Of a stretch of DNA of 64,000 nucleotides, positions 58,246-64,000 are shown one piece after another. Within the stretch, counting starts at the first letter, position 1; each line of letters starts with the position of its first letter. The stretch is from Glycine soja (Eukaryota > Streptophyta > Magnoliopsida > Fabales > Fabaceae): the NCBI RefSeq assembly GCF_004193775.1, contig NC_041018.1:33238913-33302912 (forward strand). Direction: 5' to 3'. The notes under the pieces were generated by a model. The model worked only from the letters and a program-made list of their open reading frames with translations. It was not told the origin of the DNA and searched no databases. The position numbers were made by a program, and so were the translations under genes.

Positions 58246-60868
58246 GGGTAAACAGTCTCACTTTGGTCCTTGTACTTTGCATTTAGCAAAAATTTGGAAT
58301 TTATACTTTGGAAATGATGAATTTAATCCATAAAATTGTGTTTGGATGGGGTATTTAAATAAGACAATTCATTTTTTTTAGTGAACTTGAAATACCCCTA
58401 TCATAATTCAGTTGTTTGGATACAAGATTTCAAAGAATTTAAATTTACTTCAATTTTTAAAAGAATTTTAATAGACTAAAATCGTAGGAATTGAAATTCC
58501 ACCTAATGAGTAAAAATTTTAAATTCTCTCCTCTCACATAGTAGGCCATTTGTTCTCTCTCTCACACCCGATCTTCGATTACGAAAATCACAAGAGCGAG
58601 GCTCGACAGTGTCATGAGATACACTTTCGCGCGCAGAGGTAATTGCACGAACGAGGATCCGAATCCACAACGGCGAAGTGAATGTTGCGACAGCATGTAT
58701 TTTAATTGTGGTGGCATGCACACGACATTTTGGATTGCGGCCTAGCTATTTAGCTTCTAGAGGAGGACTCTGCGCAGTTTGTCTTCGGTGGGTAAAAACA
58801 CGTCGATGGGTTTTTTCACGTTTGGGAGTGGGTGTGGGGAAAAGGTGGGAGAGTTGGTTGAGGACAAGGCTTTCGTCGAGGATGGGTTGTTGGTGGAGGT
58901 GGGGAGAAGGTGGCGGCATGTGGAGAGATGAGAGTGGGAAACTGCGCATGGAGGTGAGAGGGTAGTGGGGTTTGGCGAGGTGCATGAGAAATTGGGAAGA
59001 TCGGAACCTCATTGGTGGTGGCCGGTGGGTGAGGATCATTACGTGCACCAGAAGGTGACCAAATTGTGCATCAAGGTTACGTATATTTTTTTAACATGAA
59101 AACAATGTTAAGAATATCTTATTGAAAAAATGAAAACAATATAAAAAAAAATACATATTCATATTATGTATTTTAATTTATAACATGATATAGAATAAAT
59201 ATATTAAATAATATATACACATTCATAATATGATATATTTTTTGAGTAAATTGTACTAACCGTGTCTTCTCTCTGTTTTTTTTATTTATACAAATTTTGT
59301 CATATATTTATGGAAATTATATATGTTTTATTTTTATTTTTATAATATATCTAGATTTAATATTATTATTGTTATATGAAGTTGGTCAGATAATTTTATG
59401 TGTTGAAGCATTGATGATTTGATTGGGATAATTTTTAAATAAATATTTAAAAATGAAAATTTAAATTTCATTGAAATTGAATTACTTTATCCAAATAAGG
59501 AAATGAAAATGCAAGAAATTGAATTGCTTCAGCCAAACAAAATATTTACAAAATGAAAGGAATTTAAATTAAGGCAATTAAAATGTTGTGTATTTGAATT
59601 TCTTTAAAAATTTTAAATCCTCCATCCAAACGCAAGGTAAAAGTGTAAATGTTGCGACAAATTAATTCAATTGTCAAGTATTTTTCATTTTTTGTTAACG
59701 TTGAGTATATACATGACATTATGTTACCGACGTGACAAGTTTACGTGTGTAGGGGATGTTTCACGTTAGCGAATAGTGTTTTGGACTAAAATGTCATTGA
59801 AATTTTTTCCCTTCTTCTCTCCCATATGTTTCCCTTATTCTCTTTGCCATTAAAGGCTATGAGCAAAACTTCAAGGCGAGACATTCTGATAGATCATCTT
59901 GCTGTGAAGCGTTGTCATTGACACTACTATGATAAATGTCAGCATGAATAACCAAATGATGTGTTTCCTGTTTTACCCTTATCTTTCTCCCACCATCGCA
60001 AACCACCATCCTATGGCTCCCAAACTGTAGCCACCACCAAAACAAAGATCTTCATGCTCTGCTCTCTGACACCAACCACTGCATCTCTATTGAGGTTGGT
60101 GCCTTTACCATTGTTGGTCTTGGGAGTGGACTCGCTGCACTCAAGCCCAAGTGCGAGCTCTATCTGCAATTCATCCTTGTCCCTACCACAATGTTTGTGT
60201 AGTTGATTCTAACAATTTAGATCTGGCCTAGTGTTGTTGATTTCACGTTGAATGCAACTTTTTTATTTATTTTTTATTTTCAATTCATCATGGTTCCATA
60301 TTCATGGTAATGGTATGCGTGGGAATCTGTTTTGTTCATCCATTGTTTTGGGTTTCTTTTTTCTTCCTACAATTTTATGAAATTTTGTCACTATAATTTT
60401 GGGGTTTTGATTGTCTGCTAGATCTGAAATTGTGACTGTAATTTTGGGGATTTTGGGAGTTCCAATAAAGGAAGAAAGAGATGGAAGGGGAGGGTGATGA
60501 AGTGGGAATGATTAATGGAGATAGAGAGAGAGAGAGAGAAAAAAAAAAGATTTGGGTGAGGAAGAGGGAGGATCATCAAGAACAAATAAAAAAAGAGGTA
60601 AAATAAAAGAAAAGTAAAAAAAAAAATTCACTGACATTTTTAGTCCAAAATACTGTGCTAACTTAGAACGCCCTTTGCACATTTGGAATTGCCGCATCTG
60701 CAATAACATGTCACGTTTGCACTCAATGTTAACAAAAATGGCGGATACTTGATACTTGAACTAATTTTATTGTAACATTTTCACTTTTGTGAACTAAATT
60801 AATTATTTTCAAAGTACAAAGACCAAATTGTCACGGAATACAAAGTAGACTGAAATAACTATTTACCC
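58246..60868. mobile_element. Non-autonomous Mutator-like element with a nested insertion
   Basis: The left end reads GGGTAAACAGT followed by TTTGGTCCTTGTACTTTG. The reverse complement of the right end reads GGGTAAATAGT, with TTTGGTCTTTGTACTTTG further in. The flanks are TATTTAAAA (58237-58245) and TAATTAAAA (60869-60877), a 9 bp duplication with one mismatch. No transposase is encoded. A second TIR element lies inside at 58337-59635, and stretches of higher GC occur at 58540-59050 and 59960-60200, which could be captured host sequence. Confidence 0.65.
58337..59635. mobile_element. Nested TIR element inside the MULE
   Basis: Ends are TTGTGTTTGGATGGGGTATT and, inverted, TTGCGTTTGGATGGAGGATT, with further inverted matches in the AAATTTAAATTTCA-type subterminal text. 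I found no clear target duplication, so the superfamily stays open (hAT or PIF-like are both possible). The GC-rich centre (58540-59050) has no recognised protein. Confidence 0.5.
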
Positions 60869-60887
60869 TAATTAAAATGAAAAGTTG

Positions 60888-61130
60888 TTTAGGGACCTAA
60901 TTAAAAATTATCAACTTTTGCAGGCTAGTAATCTTATTTTTGTAGACCAAAATTCTCACTTCTACAATATCCCTAAACAAATACAAGTTCAAGAACCCAA
61001 TTGAAAAAAAAAATAGTTTAGGAACTTAATTTTTAGGGACATAATTAAAAATTGCCAACTTTTGTAGGCAAGTGATCTTATTTTTGTAGGCAAATAATCT
61101 CACTCCTACAAGTTTTAGCCTACATAAGTG
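60888..61130. repeat. Direct repeat of about 125 bp, two copies
   Basis: Both copies contain TTTAGGGAC(C/A)TAATTAAAAATT, then CAACTTTTG(C/T)AGGC, (A/G)GT(A/G)ATCTTATTTTTGTAG and CTCAC(T)(T/C)CTACAA. They lie head to tail starting near 60890 and 61017. Confidence 0.7.
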
Positions 61131-61149
61131 AGAACATTGGCTTGTGGTA

Positions 61150-62110
61150 TAGGGTTATGTAAAGGCAAAAATCACAAGGAGGATAGAATTGTGAGTACAA
61201 ATTATTTCACAAACCTTTTTGTAAATCACTTTCATCTGTAGAGAACAATTTTTTAAGAGCGCTTTGAGAAGAGATAACAAATAGTTTCAACAATTTATTG
61301 TTTTTATAAAGAAAATGATTTTATTTTTAACTTCACAATTCAAGGTTATATATAAATAGATAAAAACAAGTAAGAACACAAATTTAAATTGATTGGTCTC
61401 AACCACCGAGATTACGTTCAAAGATATATTAGTATTGTTTTTACAAGCTATTTCTAGCTTCACCCAAGCACTTTTTACACTAGTCTCTCCAAGCTAAGTA
61501 TTTTTTTCTTATTAAGCCACTTTTGGCTCTCACAAATCAAAGGATTGGTTTAAGGTTTAAGTACTCACTGACTATTCCATCGACTATCATCTTGTAGACA
61601 TGTATACAAATGAAGCTCATGATCTACTCTCAGGATTTACAAGGTGATTTAAGAGCTTTAGGGAACTCAGAAAATAGCCATAAAGGGGTTTGAATTCTTA
61701 AGAGAATGCATGTTCAAAGTTCTTAACTTCAACATTTCAAAACTTATGGTATTTATAAACTTTTTGAGAAAGTAATTGTTGTCTGTTGGTGGAGAAATCC
61801 GTTGAGGCATTAAATGGTTGTCACTGACTTATCAATTATTCTGATAAAACACATACTTTAGGAGCACTTCATATTTTCTCCATCAGAAGTCAAATCACTC
61901 TTGTGTAGCAAGTTATCATTTGACTTCTCTCTTTTTCTTTGTTCTTTGACAAATCCTATGAAGAATAACAAAATATTCCTTGCACAAAGGATCAAACGAA
62001 CAAAACAATAAACCAATAATAAATGATACAAATAACTCAACGTCTGTCTGCTATCATTTGATCCATCAAACGTAGACTTAGCACACTTTCGTCTATATGC
62101 CAATAATTTT
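61150..62110. mobile_element. Probable LTR-retrotransposon fragment
   Basis: Non-coding text that opens CACAAGGAGGATAGAATTGTG and contains CTTTTGGCTCTCACAAATC. Its layout resembles 25195-25950. No ends or duplication were identified; the minus-strand ORF at 61858-62118 has no recognisable domain. Confidence 0.3.
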
Positions 62111-62569
62111 TTCTTCAAATACCCAATCGAAAAAAGAGTTCAAAGACCTAATTAATTTTTTTTAAAATATTTTAGAGACCTGCTTATTAATTTAACATTT
62201 TAAAAAAATTTATCAAACAAGTTTTTATGTTTTTTATTTCTAAAACCAATAATTTTCAAAAGCTCGAAAAAATATACCCTTAATTTTAGTTTTTTAAACA
62301 TCAAATTTTCTCTTTATATTTTCTTTTATTTTTTCTTCAAATAAACAAGAAAAATGTCATAGTGTGTACTTTGTTCGTTTGAGTTTAACATAAAATAAAA
62401 TTTCGATCAAAAAAGTTTGATCAAGAAAGTAGTTATAGGTTATGTGGAGTTTGACAAATAATAAAATTAAATCAATTAAGTTTGTAGAAGTTTGGGTGTA
62501 GTAAAACATTCTTTAATACTTAAATAATATAAATTTTTAGAAATTATAATTGTCTGAAATATCTCAAAA
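62111..62569. other. AT-rich intergenic stretch, no gene seen
   Basis: Only low-complexity A/T text is visible between the LTR-like fragment and the MITE. Confidence 0.5.
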
Positions 62570-62578
62570 TATTATAAA

Positions 62579-63209
62579 GGTTTAACTACTCATTTGATCC
62601 TATAGTTTCATCATTTGTACCTTTTTGTCCTTATAATTTTAAAATGATTTTTTTAATTTCTCTAGTTTACATTTTAATTCTCTTTTAGTCGCTATAGTTG
62701 AAAGTGGTTTTTTTAGTCCTTATAATTTGCATTTTAATTTTCTTTTAGTCCCTATAGTTTGAAAGTGATCTTTTTAGTCCCTATCAATTATATTTTAATT
62801 CCCTTTTAGTCTTTACCATCAAAATACTAGTAATATTATCAATTAAAATTAACTACAAAAATATTAGCAAGTAATTCATAATTAATTTATCGCAAGATAA
62901 TTTATAATAAAAAATAGTTGATAATTTATAAAAAAATTTGTAGCTAATTATTTATATATTTTTTTTGTACTAAGGACTAAAAGATAATTAAAATATAAAG
63001 TATAGAAACTAAAAATATCACTTTCAAACTACAAGGACAAAAAGAGAATTAAAATACAAACTATAAAGACTGAAAAGACTACTTTTAAACTATAGAGACT
63101 AAAAGAGAATTAAAATGCAAACTATAGGGACTAAAAAAATCACTTTCAAACTATAGGGACTAAAAGGTACAAATCGTGAAACTATAGGGATCAAATGAGT
63201 AATTTAACC
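62579..63209. mobile_element. Mutator-type MITE, 631 bp, palindromic
   Basis: The left end reads GGTTTAACTACTCATTTGAT and continues CCTATAGTTTCA; the inverted right end reads GGTTAAATTACTCATTTGAT and CCCTATAGTTTCA. A perfect 9 bp duplication TATTATAAA flanks it (62570-62578 and 63210-63218). Each arm carries tandem units of about 60 bases built on TTTTAGTCCCTATAGTTTGA, mirrored in the other arm, so nearly the whole element can fold on itself. No ORF. Confidence 0.9.
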
Positions 63210-63218
63210 TATTATAAA

Positions 63219-64000
63219 TAAGATTAAATCCTTACAAAGTTAGATATTCTCAAAGGTGGGCATCTAACAAACACCAACAATATAACATAACTAACTAAGA
63301 AAAGACTAAGTTTTGAAGTTTCCTTTGTTCCAACAGTTTCTTCCTCGTACTCTGAAAACAATACTTCTAATGAGATATAATTCCAGTTAGTAAAGTAAGT
63401 TCTAGAAGTTCAAAAATAGTGTTGTTCTCAACTAGTGCGGTGATCCAAAAAATCAATCATGGTATCCGCAATAAAAAACTTAAGATATTAAAATTGTCAC
63501 AATTCAATAAATAACATTAACATCTCAAAGCATTCAAATAAATACCTCAGACACCACTTAGTGGTTCCTGGAATCACTAGACTCAACTCTTTGGTTCCTA
63601 GAACCAATGTAGATCTTACATTCTTCAAAGGGTCTATGAGTTCATATTTGTTAGACTTTTAGCAAGCACACCAATTGTCGTTGTAGGTTTCACATTTATA
63701 AAAGAGTTTGTCTCCACAGGGACTCGAGTTTACTTAATTCATTCGTATAAAGGTTATCGGTTCAATAATTATGTACAAATTTAATCGAATGTCATTGGTT
63801 TTGATTTAACTAACTAAAGACAACTTAAAAGTAAAAGAATAGTGAAAGTAACGGAAATAACAAAAATATGGAAATAATGGAAAATACAGAAATAACGGAA
63901 TTCAGTGCGTTGGAATTACGTAAATTACGAAAATAATAATAGCGACTTAAATTAATTTAAGAAAATATAAGATTGAATTTCATTGTTCATACCCTTAGTA
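63219..64000. other. Right-edge stretch, repeat-like, no gene seen
   Basis: The segment around 63650-63730 (TTTTAGCAAGCACACCAATTG followed by GTCTCCACAGGGACTCGAG) resembles a dispersed plant retroelement leader read on the minus strand, but no ends are visible. The last 150 bases are A-rich with GGAAATAA-type words. Confidence 0.35.

Overview
This is a plant nuclear window, most likely from a legume. Glycine (soybean or wild soybean) is my best guess. The DNA is AT-rich, the one intact gene has plant-type introns, and the repeats are of kinds I associate with soybean: SIRE-like LTRs carrying the TGGTAATCGATTACCA palindrome, Tat/Ogre-type LTRs starting TGTCATACCC, Athila-type gypsy elements, and Mutator-like elements (MULEs) whose transposase is joined to an OTU-like domain. 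No database search was possible, so family names come from motif recognition.

Layout. 1-4078 holds a 1.25 kb foldback, a 299 bp solo LTR and a pair of direct repeats. 4087-21111 is a large MULE (about 6.8 kb net) with palindromic terminal inverted repeats (TIRs). It encodes a decayed transposase fused to an OTU-like domain on the plus strand and, tail to tail on the minus strand, a decayed plant mobile domain (PMD/MAIN-like) passenger. An Athila-type Ty3/gypsy element (4608-14834) sits inside it; its gag-pol frame is intact apart from one TAG. 21.1-32.8 kb is a graveyard of LTR fragments, microsatellites and short tandem repeats without a convincing gene.

32801-47656 is a full-length minus-strand Tat/Ogre-type element with 1.59-1.60 kb LTRs, a perfect TACCT target duplication, a tRNA-type primer site and a polypurine tract. 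It keeps a broken gag but no pol. In pol's place it has a decayed 'putative plant transposon protein' ORF, a SIRE-like solo LTR and several unrelated tandem arrays. It landed inside an older minus-strand ORF, whose halves lie on either side (32281-32800 and 47657-47971).

47.7-51 kb contains AT-rich sequence and a LINE-like remnant. 51.2-57.6 kb is the only intact host gene: an Enhancer-of-Polycomb-like (EPL1) chromatin protein of about 1,602 aa in four coding exons, with an intron-split upstream ORF and two telo-box motifs in its leader. 57.6-64 kb returns to repeats: a nested non-autonomous MULE, an LTR-like stretch and a palindromic 631 bp Mutator-type MITE with a perfect 9 bp target duplication.

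Functionally the window is one chromatin gene beside a nested transposon cluster. Inferred order of events: the MULE inserted before the Athila element, which is young because its LTRs differ at about a dozen positions; the Tat element came after the ORF it splits; the SIRE-like LTR came after the Tat element.
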